This document shows, in pieces, positions 1 through 12,500 of a DNA stretch of 64,000 nt. Position 1 is the stretch's first letter; every line of letters begins with the position of its first letter. The position numbers and the translations under genes are program-made. The notes below the pieces were generated by a model. That model did not search any database. It was not told the origin of the DNA and was given only the letters and a program-made list of their open reading frames with translations. This DNA is from Allolobophora icterica (Eukaryota; Annelida; Clitellata; Crassiclitellata; Lumbricidae): the NCBI GenBank assembly GCA_963556255.1, contig OY744609.1:17535890-17599889 (forward strand), read 5' to 3'.

Positions 1-527
1 CATTTGTATCCGAATTGTCGAGTGATTATAGACTACAGAAATCTTTCTTGAAGGAGCAGAAGCTCTAACTGCCTGAGCTATGTTTTATTCCAACTATAGA
101 CGTCACCCCACAATTATAATTTTAATTGGAATAACACCTTCTGTGTGCAGTTTCTTTCGTTTACAAATGTCGGGGTGGTGGAGTTTCAAAATGATCACTT
201 TAACGTTCAGGATTGCTTGATTTCTAATTGGAATCTGGTGATGCAGTCATGGCTGACCAAGATTCCTCACTGATGAAGGGGCCAAAAGCAACTGCCGGTT
301 ATATCCATAAAAGATTCACGACAACAAAGCTCTCTCTCGATCCATATCGAGCCACTAAATGAACGATTGAAGAGTTTAAATATTCTCAGTACGAAAATGC
401 CATTAGTTATTGTTCCATGCATAGATTCTGTATTGACTGTATGTAAACATGTTTATACAGATAATATACTAATAATATGTTAATATTAGCTACTAATATT
501 TGTCTCAATTACCCCCAATTTATATGC
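1..527. other. Spacer, nothing recognised
   Basis: AT-rich DNA without a coding exon, RNA gene or repeat that I can identify. Short open frames lack codon bias and family resemblance. Confidence 0.5.
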
Positions 528-869
528 AGTGGCGGCACTACCATAGGTCGCGGTACGTCATTTGACCTGGCTATTTTACTCTTGACCTGCCTTATGACCT
601 GCCTATTTTACTCTTGACCTTTAAAGATTAGTAAAGTAACTAAAGTTTAACGTTTTAATTGCTGAATTGTTTCAAATTTCAATATGCTACAACATGGCTA
701 TAAGTGTTCAATAATAATTTTCTTCGTTTTATATATTTAAGTTATGCTGCTTATGTTGAGTTTGTGCTGCTTGATGCATCAAACTCAAACATTAATTTCT
801 TCGACCTGCTGAATAAGTCCCATGACCCTGACGCCACCTGCTGAAATCATATAGCTGGCGATGCCACTG
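528..869. mobile_element. Possible hAT-like miniature element
   Basis: The left end reads CAGTGGCGGC and the right end GATGCCACTG, so the outer seven bases are inverted copies. The flanks TTTATATG and GGAATATG share only five of eight bases, so the target duplication is weak. Inside, a TGACCTGCCTATTTTACTC unit is partly repeated. No transposase is present. Confidence 0.4.
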
Positions 870-2376
870 GGAATATGCAACATGTATCCTCAACTAATCA
901 AGAAAAGTACTTAGAATGAGGATTGTCTCGATAAATAATAAACATTGTATACTTCTTAACCTGTCAGCATTAGTTCTGAGAATTTGCATAACCTATACAA
1001 CATTAAAACCTTTAGAAGTTGAATTTTATAGTTGTTTAATAGTGCAAGAGTTTATTTTTGATGTCTATCTACGGTACATATGCCTGTCACAAGAATGTTA
1101 CTGGTTCTGTTCACTTAAGTATAGTTAATTACTATCATTTCTTTCAATGTTCACAATGAACAGCTCCATTCAGGTTTAGGCAAACCCAAGCTTCATATGA
1201 CTTCTGTGTGACACACTGTGACAGGATGATCTTTGCTTTCAAAAACCAGCAACCGTATGAATCAGGTATTTCATGGAAAAAACTGTTTGCACATGGCCTG
1301 ACTAGAAAAAATTATAGCCACCCAATGAGTTGAAAGCTGCCAAATGTTCATGAGTGTATATTCCTAAAACAAACAAACAAAAGAATTGTAAAAACTGAAA
1401 TCATCATTAATAGATAACCGATAAAAACTACAAGAACATCAATTTCTATTTATAAAACTGTGAAACATTGATTAATCTAACCGATTATTTTCAGTTTTTA
1501 TATACACACTGTTGGTCAAACAAATCAGCATGGTGTTAATGGGACACAAGTTAAGCTAAGGAACTGAAAACTGAAAAGTATTAATCCAAAATATTGAAAA
1601 CTAGGCACAGTTCATTGACATAGTGTTGTTGCCACAGAAGGGTTATTTTTGTTTTTGCTTGTTAGTTCTGAACCCCTTTTCTGACCGGCTCAGGTCCCTG
1701 CCATGTATGTATAATGCTATACATCTCGTGTTAGACATGGCCCGTGCAGTCTAAACTTACCGTACTAAACACTGCACTGAGATGAAATTACTGACTGTAT
1801 TTTTTTTACTTTTTCAATGTATATATATCTGAAAATTGAACAAGTCTCCGTATTGTAAATCTGGCCAACATGATGGGTCAGTATCAAGAGAGGGGAAGCG
1901 ACTGTATACGGATCCAGCAAAACACTAGGCTGCTGATTCGGTCCAATAACTTCTAATTTCTTAAAATAAAATTGCCTGGCCTCTTCCGGCAGACTGTCCA
2001 CATACTTCACAGTTCATTTAGAGATTCAAAAAAATTAATAAAGCATTATTAATCGTCAAAATGTTGATGTTGTCATTGCGTTGTTTACAATGTTATTTCC
2101 TGCAGCAGCTGATATTTTGACTTACATAGAATGTTGCACGCAGATATCACGTGACTCTGAAATGCCCCTATATAGCATGGGATGGACAGCTTTCACAACG
2201 AATGAATCCTGTGTGAGTCAAGTATCTGCCTCGACCAGTGAAGTCATACGATAGGCGTCTGTCTTTGCTTGCCTTCCATTTCAATAAAAGTAGGCACTGA
2301 CGCATGTCGAGCTTTGGAACCGAATTAAAATTAAGTTTCCTGTAGCCAAAATTTCTGATGAATTTTATGGTCATCC
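870..2376. other. Spacer, nothing recognised
   Basis: No exon, RNA gene or inverted-repeat element was recognised. Short frames on the minus strand at 1765-2010 and 2168-2374 show no family resemblance. Confidence 0.5.
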
Positions 2377-2384
2377 GCCTTTTT

Positions 2385-2773
2385 CAGGCCCGGTTCGTCC
2401 GTTAGCCAAACTAGGCAACCGCCGAGGGCCGCTGATTTTTAGGGGCCGCCAATTTTCCATTTTTAAAAAATTATTTAATTATTATTCGCTATATCTAGGG
2501 GGCCTATATGGAAGTATTATAGTGTTGGTTTATAGTGTTGGTGTAATAAATCGCGCAGGTGTAACCGTGAAATCCTAAAAAAGTCAGGACAATCATTTGT
2601 GAGGCGAATTCCTAAAATAGGTCATCAACTTTTTTGTAAGATGAAATTCCAAAAAGATGGACGAAATTACCATGACGAAAATCTAAAAATTTTCGGACGG
2701 TTTGCTCAGGGCCGCCGGTTTGCCTAGGGCCGCCGGTTTGCCAAGGGCCGCCAAATGTTTTGAGCCGGGCCTG
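2385..2773. mobile_element. hAT-type miniature inverted-repeat element
   Basis: Ends are CAGGCCCGG and its exact inverse, CCGGGCCTG. The 8-base flanks are GCCTTTTT (2377-2384) and GCCTCTTT (2774-2781), a target duplication with one difference. Both ends carry GGGCCGCC-type subterminal repeats. No coding capacity, so it would need a transposase supplied from elsewhere. The hAT assignment rests on the CAGG start and the 8-base duplication. Confidence 0.8.
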
Positions 2774-2984
2774 GCCTCTTTAGACCGTTTCCCCTTTCTA
2801 TATAATTAACTTAGATCGCTCTTTCTCCTTCATTTCTGGACTAGGGCTTAGGCCTATTCCTGTTCTTTGTACCACTTTCGCAAATTTACGCTTAAACTGC
2901 ATTATCATACAAAATTTAAAATTACATTCCAGTTTTGGGGCAACACTGTGGATGCCTCCAAACTCAGATGAGGCTAGCCATAAC

Positions 2985-3335
2985 CAGGGCTGTAGTCGAG
3001 GGTATACGCGGGTATACAGCGTGTACTCACCTCTAGACACCGTATACTCGCCTCACTAAATATTTGTACTAATTGCCAATGTGTTTCGGGAAACTAACCA
3101 TTAGCGTATACTCACCTCTAATTTATGTCGGAAAACCAGGGTGAGAATTGTCGGGGGATTGAGGGGTTCAACCCCCTGGTCTTTCTTAGGACCCCATAGT
3201 TAAGCCTTCATTGCACACCCCAACTCCACATGAATCAAAGTCTACCCCCCCCCCAGTCTCTTTTCTACAATTCTCATACTGCGGAAAACTAACCGGTAGT
3301 GTATACTCACCTCTAATTTTACTACTACAGCCCTG
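2985..3335. mobile_element. hAT-type miniature inverted-repeat element
   Basis: Ends are CAGGGCTGTAGT and ACTACAGCCCTG, perfect inverses. A perfect 8-base target duplication, GCCATAAC, lies at 2977-2984 and 3336-3343. Inside, a GTATACTCACCTCTA motif recurs several times in the same orientation. It is non-coding and lies just upstream of the membrane-protein gene at 3472. Confidence 0.88.
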
Positions 3336-3471
3336 GCCATAACCGGATGCAGGTAGGGCCTAGGTTATTAATATTATATTGGGTTACTTTTTGGGTATAT
3401 TTATGATTTTAGCATTGTGAACCGCTATCCGTTGCTCTTGAACTGCATCGATCGATCGTTGGGTAAAGCAA

Positions 3472-4728
3472 ATGGCGTATAAATTTCGAGGGAATCAGAG
3501 CGTGTTACACAGCAAATACATGATGACGCACGGAAACTGGACGGTTTGGCACAGTAACGATGGTTTCTGGCACTATGGTGAAGTCCCCGACACAGACCCT
3601 GTACAGAACGGTTGGCACGCCGGATATTACGTCATTATCGTCATACTCGTCTACGGTATGTCAATCGTCATGTTGATTGCATCACACATCAATCGAAAAC
3701 ACCAGAAGCTGCTCGAGGATCGCCAGATCGACAAGTACCTCAAAGAATTTCAGGTCGTCAAGGAACGATCGTCGCGGGATTCGTACAGAAACCTCAAGAA
3801 AGCAATCGTGGCCAAGCTGACTCGCGGCGCCAGTGGTGGGGGAGGCGCCGATCGAAGTAGCAACAGTAGTGCTTGTCTGGGCGGCAAGTCGGGTGGAATA
3901 TACAGGTGCATCAGCAGAAGTGTGCTACCTGTGACGACGCTGGCATTTCCATCCGCACTGTCAGCGGTCAGCGGAGGTGGTGATGACGTCGGAGCTATGC
4001 TCACAATCACCGGAAGCCGCGAGACACTGCAGACGACGAAGGAGAAGTCTAGAAACGAGACCTGCCTTTGCAATTTATACGTGATCGAGGAATTGGAAGG
4101 CGAACAAAAACAAGGCCGATCGCTGCCTGCAGAGAAAGCGACTGTGAGACAAGTAAACGAACAACACAAACATCGCTGTCCTCGTTCGATTGCGTCTTCT
4201 CGTTCAGACCCATCCGGAAGAGGTACCGGACATTCGAATCAACTTCCGGTGTTGCAAAAATGCGTGATGGCAGAAATAAATATGCCACCGTTATCAAGTC
4301 GCTCACAAGGGTCGTCAGAACTCCCTGCTCGCTACTCGCCAGTCGGGGAAACCGCTGCCGACCTCATAACCGTGGATCAGTACGACTTTCCGACAGACGC
4401 AATACATCATCCAGGAGAAGTTGACCAGCCGCAACTGCATAAAAATATTGAGCAAATCCACAAACAGAATTCAAGTTCCGTGAAAGTTGGTCAGTTTCTC
4501 GGCGACTCGCTCTCCGTCACCTATCCTCAGAGGAACGTCACCCCGGTGCAGATGCATTCTCCAAAACGTGTTTACCCCAAAAGTCGGTCCCCAGGGGGAG
4601 CCAGAGAAAACCACGCTTATGGTTCATCGACCGGACATCACACGGATGACGTCGCTTGCAGAAGTTCTTATAGCAGCAGCGTCAGCAGCCGAAACACCAA
4701 TAACCCAGTTCAGATTTCATCTGTCTGA
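3472..4728 (+). CDS. Single-pass membrane protein, KCNE-like topology
   Basis: Intronless frame of 418 residues with clear coding bias. About 50 N-terminal residues precede one hydrophobic segment near residues 52-70, with no signal peptide and two N-glycosylation sequons (NQS at 8-10, NWT at 22-24). The segment is followed at once by a basic, amphipathic stretch (SHINRKHQKL, then LEDRQIDKYLKEFQ to about residue 94). Known family: KCNE potassium-channel subunits share the glycosylated N-terminus, single membrane span, basic juxtamembrane step and a later SYR motif, here at 104-106. The remaining 300 residues are low-complexity, rich in Ser, Gly and Arg, and match nothing I know; KCNE proteins are usually 100-180 residues. 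I infer a channel accessory subunit or another type I/III membrane protein. The function is unproven. Further exons cannot be excluded. Confidence 0.72.
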   Translation: MAYKFRGNQSVLHSKYMMTHGNWTVWHSNDGFWHYGEVPDTDPVQNGWHAGYYVIIVILVYGMSIVMLIASHINRKHQKLLEDRQIDKYLKEFQVVKERSSRDSYRNLKKAIVAKLTRGASGGGGADRSSNSSACLGGKSGGIYRCISRSVLPVTTLAFPSALSAVSGGGDDVGAMLTITGSRETLQTTKEKSRNETCLCNLYVIEELEGEQKQGRSLPAEKATVRQVNEQHKHRCPRSIASSRSDPSGRGTGHSNQLPVLQKCVMAEINMPPLSSRSQGSSELPARYSPVGETAADLITVDQYDFPTDAIHHPGEVDQPQLHKNIEQIHKQNSSSVKVGQFLGDSLSVTYPQRNVTPVQMHSPKRVYPKSRSPGGARENHAYGSSTGHHTDDVACRSSYSSSVSSRNTNNPVQISSV

Positions 4729-4795
4729 TGTTCAGTTTTTATGACGTTAGTGAGAGCGCTATACAAATAGACAGAAAATGCATCATCAGGAGTGC

Positions 4796-5052
4796 TAAGG
4801 CCAAGATGAGGCTACCCTACTGGCCTAGATTAGGCTACCATATTAGGCCTAGACGAGGCTACCCTATTAGGCCTAGATTAGGCTACCATATTAGGCCTAG
4901 ATTAGGTTACCCTATTAGGCTATTAGGCCTAGCTGAGCCTACCTTATTAGGTTACTCTATTAGGTCTAGATTAGTTTATCCTATTAAGCCTAGATTAGTT
5001 ATCCTATTAGGCCTAGATGAGGCTACCCTATTAGGCTATCTATTAAGCCTAG
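4796..5052. repeat. Minisatellite, unit about 24 bases
   Basis: Imperfect tandem array built on a unit like GGCTACCATATTAGGCCTAG followed by ATTA, about ten copies with variable spacing. It begins about 70 bases after the stop codon of the membrane-protein gene and could be in its 3' untranslated region. Confidence 0.85.
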
Positions 5053-5144
5053 TGTGAAACTGTGAACTGAGTTTTGTGCAGTCTTGCAGTGCGAGATATT
5101 GCCGTAGGCTATATAGTTAGTGCGTTTACTTTAGTTTCGCGTGT

Positions 5145-5147
<3 letters not shown>

Positions 5148-5195
<48 letters not shown>
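5148..5195. repeat. (TA)n microsatellite
   Basis: Uninterrupted TA dinucleotides over about 46 bases. Confidence 0.95.
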
Positions 5196-5200
<5 letters not shown>

Positions 5201-5282
5201 TTAGTTATACTGTCTTAGTGACGCGCGTGGCTGGCCGATCTCGGCAGTGGCCGCGCTATATGTATATAATTAGATTTCGCTT

Positions 5283-5741
5283 AGGGGGTCATCCATAAAG
5301 GACGTCCGCAATGGGGGAGGGAGGGGTCATCGAAATGCGGACAAATGCGGACAAGGGGGAGGGGGTTATGACCAGTGCGGACGTCCGCATCTAAACTTTA
5401 AAATTTGATAGTTTTTTAAACAGCACCTTGTTTCAGCCTTATCCGAAAGACGAAAATGTCAGTGAAGTGATTGCTTAAAACTTTCATGCATGGTATAACC
5501 TTTCCTGCAACTTTAGAGGCTTTTATTAATGCACAACCTGCGATATGAAACCTGAACTGTCATTTAAACGTGCACAGGAACTGTGGAATAATTGTAAAAT
5601 TAATGACGACGACATTAAAAATAGGCTTAGGCGTGCGGACATCCGCAAAGGGGCAGGGAGGGAGGGTAAGGTCAAATGCGGACAAGGGGAGGGGTCCAAA
5701 GTGGGTCATATTTTGCGGACGTCCTTTATGGACGACCCCTA
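5283..5741. mobile_element. Inverted-repeat element with TCRTCCATAAAGGACGT ends
   Basis: The left end, GGGGTCATCCATAAAGGACG, continues TCCGCAA. The right end is its inverse with one change (TCGTCC for TCATCC). A TA dinucleotide borders each side, possibly the target duplication. Internally, GCGGACAAGGGGAGGG stretches mirror each other near both ends. About 456 bases and non-coding. A related element is at 33459-33904 and a lone end at 31551. I cannot name the superfamily. Confidence 0.82.
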
Positions 5742-7934
5742 GGCGCAGAGCACAGTGTCTAAGAAGGACGCGAAGATTTATGCTGACTGTAGAAGTTTGA
5801 ATTTGTGTGTTCTCTGTAGAAGTGTAGCTGACTATTGGAAACTGAATTCATTTATGTTTGTAAAACAAAGATATTGAAAACTGTGTTAATGTTCAGTGAA
5901 GGCTATGCTACACAGTAGAAATTAAGCTACTTATACGTATACTTAGTGTGAATCAGTGAACATTAAATAGGCGTAAGTACGAAGGAGACAAGTGAAGTTG
6001 TTAGAACTTTTGTCAACAAAGGGAACCTAGATTAGGCTAGCCTCTTGCAGGGCTAACTGTGCCATGGGGTGAGGCGCTTTGATACTGCCGCATCCAGATC
6101 AAACTTTAGATCAAACTTTTCTCCAACATTGTCACACAGCATCCACTCAGGTCAAGCCCATGATCTTTTAGCCTTACATGACCAATGAATCAACACAGGA
6201 CAACTGCATCTTTCTGGAATCAGTTGCCTAGCAAACTGCAGCATGAACCTCTACGTCTTCTTTGCCGCTTTTCCATAAGTACTTCAAAAAGCAATTATGT
6301 AAGATTGTGATTATGTGTTGTCAAGTCAAGTGCATATCGGAGGAGTTTCTCTTGAATCCACTTAATTACAATTACAATCATTTGGTGGAAAACAATAAAT
6401 GATACTGCCTGCAATTTTGCAGCAAAGTCTTGTCTTATTTCAGCCAAAGCTAGAAATCACTGAGGTTTGGAATGGTTTTCAGCATGAAAGTTACTCACTT
6501 CCAGACAACTTTGTTTCTGACTACAAAACTCAGGACTGTTTAGTATTTGCACAAATGATTACTTCTTACCTGTCAAATTTTGAAACTTGAAACAAATCTA
6601 ACAGAAACTTAGTATAGAAAACTCATACCAAGCACACAGATTGACTTCATATGACATTACTATGTCACCTTTAGGACCTCCTTACTCCATGCAGTAACAA
6701 ATTTTGATGCAAAAAGTCCATGACATGGACCCAAAATGTATTTCAGCATTAGAACATGACATCGCTAGAACACAACCTCATTAATATGCAGTTCACAATG
6801 GGTTCCCAGTGCAGCATTATAAGGTGTTAAATCCAGAGTAGCACCCAATTGCCGCCAACTTTTTAAGACACATACGAGGTTGATATCAAATTTGAGAGAC
6901 AGATTAAAAAACAGGTTGGTCACTCTTCCTTTTCTCTACTAAGGACAAACACCAAAACTTGAAAATATTATGAACTGTGTAGAAAGCCAGACGCCCACAC
7001 ACTCGCATGATATGCCAGAAGCCATAAGCGCAATTTGTGGGGGTACGATGGTCACCTGTACCTCGCTTTCTGGACTGAGAGGTACCATAACCCCACTTTT
7101 CAAACAATGCCAATCAATATTATTTTTATTATTGAGCCTTCCCAGAGATCAGTCTCCACCTTGCTTCGTGTATGTAAGAAATTGGTAACCCACTTTTTAG
7201 ACCAAAGTTATGCCTCTGCCAGAAGCACTTGGTTGAAAAGCTGTACTTCTCACAAGTTTCAATTCATTCCTATAACCCATGCTAAAGAAATCTGATATAG
7301 TGGCAGCTAACCAGCATCGAACCACTGGCATTCACTATTATTTAAAGTTGTACTAATTGATCTAAATTCATTTGACACCTACACCTAGCAGACAGAAGTG
7401 ATTTTATTTTGACAGCATCAACCGTGCAGATGAAGTGAATCGAACAGAGCCAGGAAACCAGTACAAGCCACTTACTATGAAACTGCAAATGTTCATATCT
7501 TTCAGATTTTTAAATTTTCCACTTTTTCTAGTACCAGCCATAACGTATCCGTAATGCAATGTTTCTGTTATCCAACGTAATTTCCATATTCCTAGATAGA
7601 ATTTGTTATAACGACTCAGAATCGCTTGAACAGTTCAGTACATAGCCTCTCAGAAACAATGAACCTCTGAGGAAAGCAAGTTAAGCATCGGACGACGACG
7701 ATGATGATCGAATGGTCGGCGATGATGCGAAGCCTTCGTTAGAAGCTGCAAAAGAAGAACAGTTTTTAAAGTAATCTCTAAAGAAGTCCACATCTAAAAA
7801 ACAGATAAGCAAAGCCTTCCTTCTTCAAAATTGTAATGTAAACTATAATTTATATAGCACTTGTCTCACAATCTACTCAAGTTATCTCATAATAGTATAC
7901 CAAAAGTGACATTCCTTCCTTAAGTAACTCAGAA
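5742..7934. other. Spacer, nothing recognised
   Basis: AT-rich DNA. I found no exon, RNA gene or paired inverted repeat. The short open frames, for example 6399-6590 and 7035-7295 on the plus strand, have no family resemblance. Confidence 0.5.
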
Positions 7935-7942
7935 ATTTAACA

Positions 7943-8238
7943 CAGGGACGTCATTTCAGCTTTTTTCGGTGGGGGCAGTGACATCATTTGAGTATTTTTT
8001 CCAGGGGAACTTGGCCAGCTTGTCAAATTTTAGTCATCTTGTGCAAAACTGTAAGCCAATGCTGCACGATGTGAGCTGCAGTGTGCATATTGTCACTTAA
8101 TATAATTAGGTTTTGATGAATTTGAGTATCATTTTTTCTTTTTACCCCTTTCTTCTTCCTCCTTCTCATGTTCCAACCTTTTCCTTTTTTTTCAAAAATC
8201 AAGGGGCAAATGCCCCCTTACCCCAAATGACGTCCCTT
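7943..8238. mobile_element. hAT-type miniature element, GACGTCATTT ends
   Basis: Ends are CAGGGACGTCATTT and AAATGACGTCCCTT, 13 of 14 bases inverted. The target duplication ATTTAACA is perfect (7935-7942 and 8239-8246). Near the right end is a small hairpin, GGGGCAAATGCCCCC. A partial relative ends at 20677. Confidence 0.87.
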
Positions 8239-8246
8239 ATTTAACA

Positions 8247-9360
8247 AGAAGTCTCAAAAGCTGGAAATGCTGTGTAGCTCTTGGGGCTTTGTACTCAGCA
8301 GCAATACAAAAGCTGTGGTTGAAAGGTGACGAAAAACAAGCTACAAATCTATCACATACTTAAAACATAAAGTCTTAAAACTAACTTCATATGGTAAGTT
8401 AGGTTTAAACTCTTAATGCACAAGAAATTAAAACCAGAAGCATTGATCCTCTTGGTAAGAATAACATATATAAAAATCAAATGCCTCAAATTGCGTATTG
8501 AAAATGTCAAGGTGACAACGGCTTATGAGGTTCGACCTGCAAATAAGTATGAACCAATTACCAACAGAAAACGTTGAAATGTGGCTGGACATCACAATTT
8601 ATATTGCGCCCCTTCAGGATCACTACTCAAGAGGTGCTTCCAACCCAGGCGACCCCGTCCCAGATGCCACCTTCTAAGAAACTCTCAAAGGCACAATATC
8701 AAACATCAGCAGCTAATTTAGAACATTTTCTTATCAATAATCTACTGCAGGCACACTGTCTAGGAAAGGTATAGTTGCCATAAAAACTGTTGTTTAAACA
8801 GCTACAAATTTCTACAAAAAATTCATCAACATACAACAAACCTTCCGTTTCAGGATAGAGGGCGCTACTGTCATTTGATTCGTCACCTGTTTGTTCTCTC
8901 CGTTGATCTTGATCCACCCTAGACAAACAACAATATTCACTAGCATACAGAGTCCACGCTTTACTCTGCAGCCGAAGATGAGCATATGTCAAGAGCTACA
9001 GACTCCACAGTTGAATGACATGAACCACACATCTTCTAAAATATCTCTCAAAAGTCCACAAATACAAAAACTTATCAGTATGTGGTCCATTACTAAAACT
9101 GTATGAAGTACCTGGATGTACCATAATTCATATAGCAACACTCTATTAACTTAGAAGCATTCCCAGCACCCCAAAACATAACACTTGTTCATTTGAGGAT
9201 GGAAACTTTCCAAGTACTCCCCTTGTAAAGAAAAGGCAGAAATCAAGACATAAACTATTTTAACTTCTCACAGGTCAAAGGTAAGTGTCAGCGACGACAA
9301 TACTACTACCAAGAAAACTGACATGAAAGCATTCTCACAATCCAGCGAACAACAAAGATC
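8247..9360. other. Downstream flank of RanBP3, probably 3' untranslated in part
   Basis: Lies immediately past the RanBP3 stop codon. No exon or repeat recognised. Confidence 0.4.
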
Positions 9361-9540
9361 TTACTTTTGCCTTTTGCAGATATCAGACGAGTTTTCTTGA
9401 TCCAGGTTTCGTTTCTTGGGTGTGGACGCGGATGCTGCTGGTTCCTTAGCAGGCTGCTTGCCAGAGCTGTCCATCATTTTCAGTTGCTGAACCCGGGACA
9501 TGATCGCACTGTACATCAGCTCAGCATCGTTTGGATTGGC
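9361..9540 (-). CDS. RANBP3: RanBP3 exon 11 (end)
   Basis: Codes residues 373-431 and the TAA stop at 9363-9361. It finishes the RanBD (AELMYSAIMSRVQQLK) and ends in a basic tail. Confidence 0.93.
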   Translation of the reverse strand, partial: ANPNDAELMYSAIMSRVQQLKMMDSSGKQPAKEPAASASTPKKRNLDQENSSDICKRQK

Positions 9541-12500
9541 CTAGAGCACCAAAACACAACATGTTCAAAACACTCAAGGACAGAAAAGCTAAGGTAACGT
9601 AAGGAAGTCAATCAAAAAGAAAATGATTCATTTTGCCTCAGACCATGATAGTATTAGGTTTTTGGTTTTTCTCAGTGGCTGGTTCAGAGCTTTGGACTGT
9701 ACACTGCCAAGTTCTGTGCAGTCTGTTAGTTCTTTGATGTTGTTTTGGTATGAACTTATGACTCAGCTATTTGAAATTGTTTATCCTTCTGGTTTCCATG
9801 ACCTGTAGGACTACAAAATGGCTTCTCCAACAGAACTTTGAGTAATGACTGTGGTTTCATTTGAAGCAACCCTCAAATGCAATATGATAACTATACTAGC
9901 CAAGTCATTAGATTACATCATGCATCAATATCCACAATTATAACCTCAGCCGGATTGTGCATTTACATGGAAAAGGTTGAATACTTCTGCACCAGACCAG
10001 AACAATCTTGAAATTTTTATGAAAACTCATATCTTATAGCAAAGTGTTAGACCTTAGCAGTGTAACGCAACCACCATTGCATGGCTCCTTTAACACTTTA
10101 ATGACCAGTTGCATTGGTTTCCCAGTCACTTTCAGTACATTTCTCATCGTTAAAGTGTCAAGAGCCTCATAAACACCAGACATAGGATTTGCACCAGTGC
10201 AGCAAGCCTCAAAGACAAGCTCTTGTCGTCAGTTTCAGTGCCTCCCAGACATATCAGACTTCAACCAGGAGTCTCTCACAGATTACAATTTTCACTACAA
10301 TTTCACTTTAAGTGACTATCGATTAACGCTTTGGTACGTTATGATCATGACAATACAGAAGTCATTACATGTAGATTAGAATAGATTACTGATAACTTTA
10401 AGTTAAAGTTTTATACATACATTGATGAGAAATATCTTTACACCTTCGTCCCCCTCGACAGCACTGATCTGAATGCTTTTGGGGCTGGCTTTGTCTATGA
10501 GCATTCCAGACCAGATCATCGTGTTCAGAATCACTCGAAGACTGCCCTGTGTGCGCATAACTGGTAAAACAAGGAAAAGAAAATCGATGGCATTAAAAAC
10601 AATTCTAGAAACATGAAAGCCAATCAGATGATACTGTACTTAGAATGTCTCTGTTGTTACTTTACTGAATAACTCGTAGTGCATAGTAGCAATAGTTACT
10701 TTACTGACTAACTCTTAGTGCATAATAACAATAGTTACTTTACTGACTAACTCTTAGTGCATAGGAACAATAGTTACTTTACTGACTTACTCTTAGTACA
10801 TAGTACATTACGATTGTATCTGTCATACAGTACGTTACAGTTCTATAAGTCTATGTTGATTTGATATGCGTGTCCATAAACGAATTTGAAAAAAAAAACT
10901 GCTAGGCAAATAAAATTTATGATCATACAATTGTTATGAACACAGTGAATTGCTCAATGCGTATTCCCAAGTACGCTCCTGTCTCTGCCTATATGCGTGA
11001 TGTGTTGCGCTGGCTCCCTATTGCCCAGCGTATTTCCTATCGGATCGCTGCCTTGGTCTCTCGCTGTCTTCTAGGCTGCGCTCCATCTTACCTTCGCGAC
11101 CTTTGCCGCCCGGTGTCCGATGTCGTAGCGTGTCGGGCACTACGCTCCTCGACCAGAAGGGAGCTCTTGGTTCCACGTGCTCGTTCTTCTACTGGGCAGC
11201 GCCGGGCTTTCTCAGTTGTGGGTCCCTCCACTTGGAATGGGCTCCCACTGGAACTGCGATTACTACCTCTTAATAATTTGGCTGCGTTTAATAAATCACT
11301 TAAGTGTTTCTTTTTTAGCCATGGCTGGACTGGGAGCGCTCCTGAGTAGGTATCTTGAAGGGGCACTATATAAATTTTCAGAATGAATGAATGAATGAAG
11401 TTAAGCAAGTCAAATAAAAATTAGAATCGTAAGATCAGAATCAACAAAGGTCTACTGCTACATACAGATATTAGGTAAATGAAAATTAGAATAATAAAAT
11501 TCCAACAGACAGACGTTAACGCACCTAATCTAGATTGGAAAGGTCGACTTGTATCTTCGATTCTGTCGTTGAGTCGGAGTAATCCACGCCCACGTTCAAT
11601 CCACGTCTGAGAAGGTTTGTCGAAGACGTACAACTTAGCGTTGAACTGAAACAAATACCAATTAATTTAATAAGATGACATGGTGGCCCACTTGCCCCAT
11701 ACTGGAAAAGGTAAGGGTTCAAAGTTTACTGTGCAGAGACATTGAGCAAGGCCATAACGTTGTTTAGCACCATCATTCAATGCTTAGTGTAGTGGTGTCT
11801 TAAAAATATCGAACTAATTAAAACAACTAGCTTTGAAAATCATTCTTCAATGCAGGCTAATTCCATCAGCTGGCCAACACATTTACTTTCGCAAATATAA
11901 CCTGAGCACGACTTGGTCTTGTTGGCTGTTTCTTAACTAAAATATCTTAACGTAAAAGGCATTATTTATTTTATTTTATATCTGTTGCACTTATTTCACA
12001 TGCTCAAGGTCTGCTCAATACGTTCATACATGCAGTCATTGGAGTACATCACCAGCACTCTGCTAAGGAGACTGGCGTGCCATATGCGAGTAGTTAATTT
12101 CAAGTAGCAATTCTAGAAATCAGTTCATGAGTTGAAACAAACCTGGAACACATTTGATTCTTTTTCTTCTCCGGTAATCACTTCGACTGGTTTAAATTCC
12201 GGTCTACTTTCCTCCGATTTCGCAACACGCTTGGCAGCATCTATAGACAGAGAAGAAGGTCCAGCAGCTGGCTCCGTCTCTGCAACATTCAAGTCCAACA
12301 ATAAAAAAATTACCATTTGAAAGAAATAACATACAATGTACATGATGCCATTGAAACTGTAACCTCATGAAACTTTAAATTATTATTTTTATTATTACGA
12401 GCATTTTTAACATACACAAAGTCAGACAGTAAAGCTATCTGAAGTACAGTTAGTCAGTCGCCAGGCGAGGAGAAACAAGATATCTGGAGCTTAGCGTGAC

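Noticed and set aside
3750..4169. 139-codon open frame antisense to the membrane-protein gene
   Set aside because: It mirrors a coding region with strong bias; its composition is Ser/Pro/Leu noise and it has no recognisable domain.
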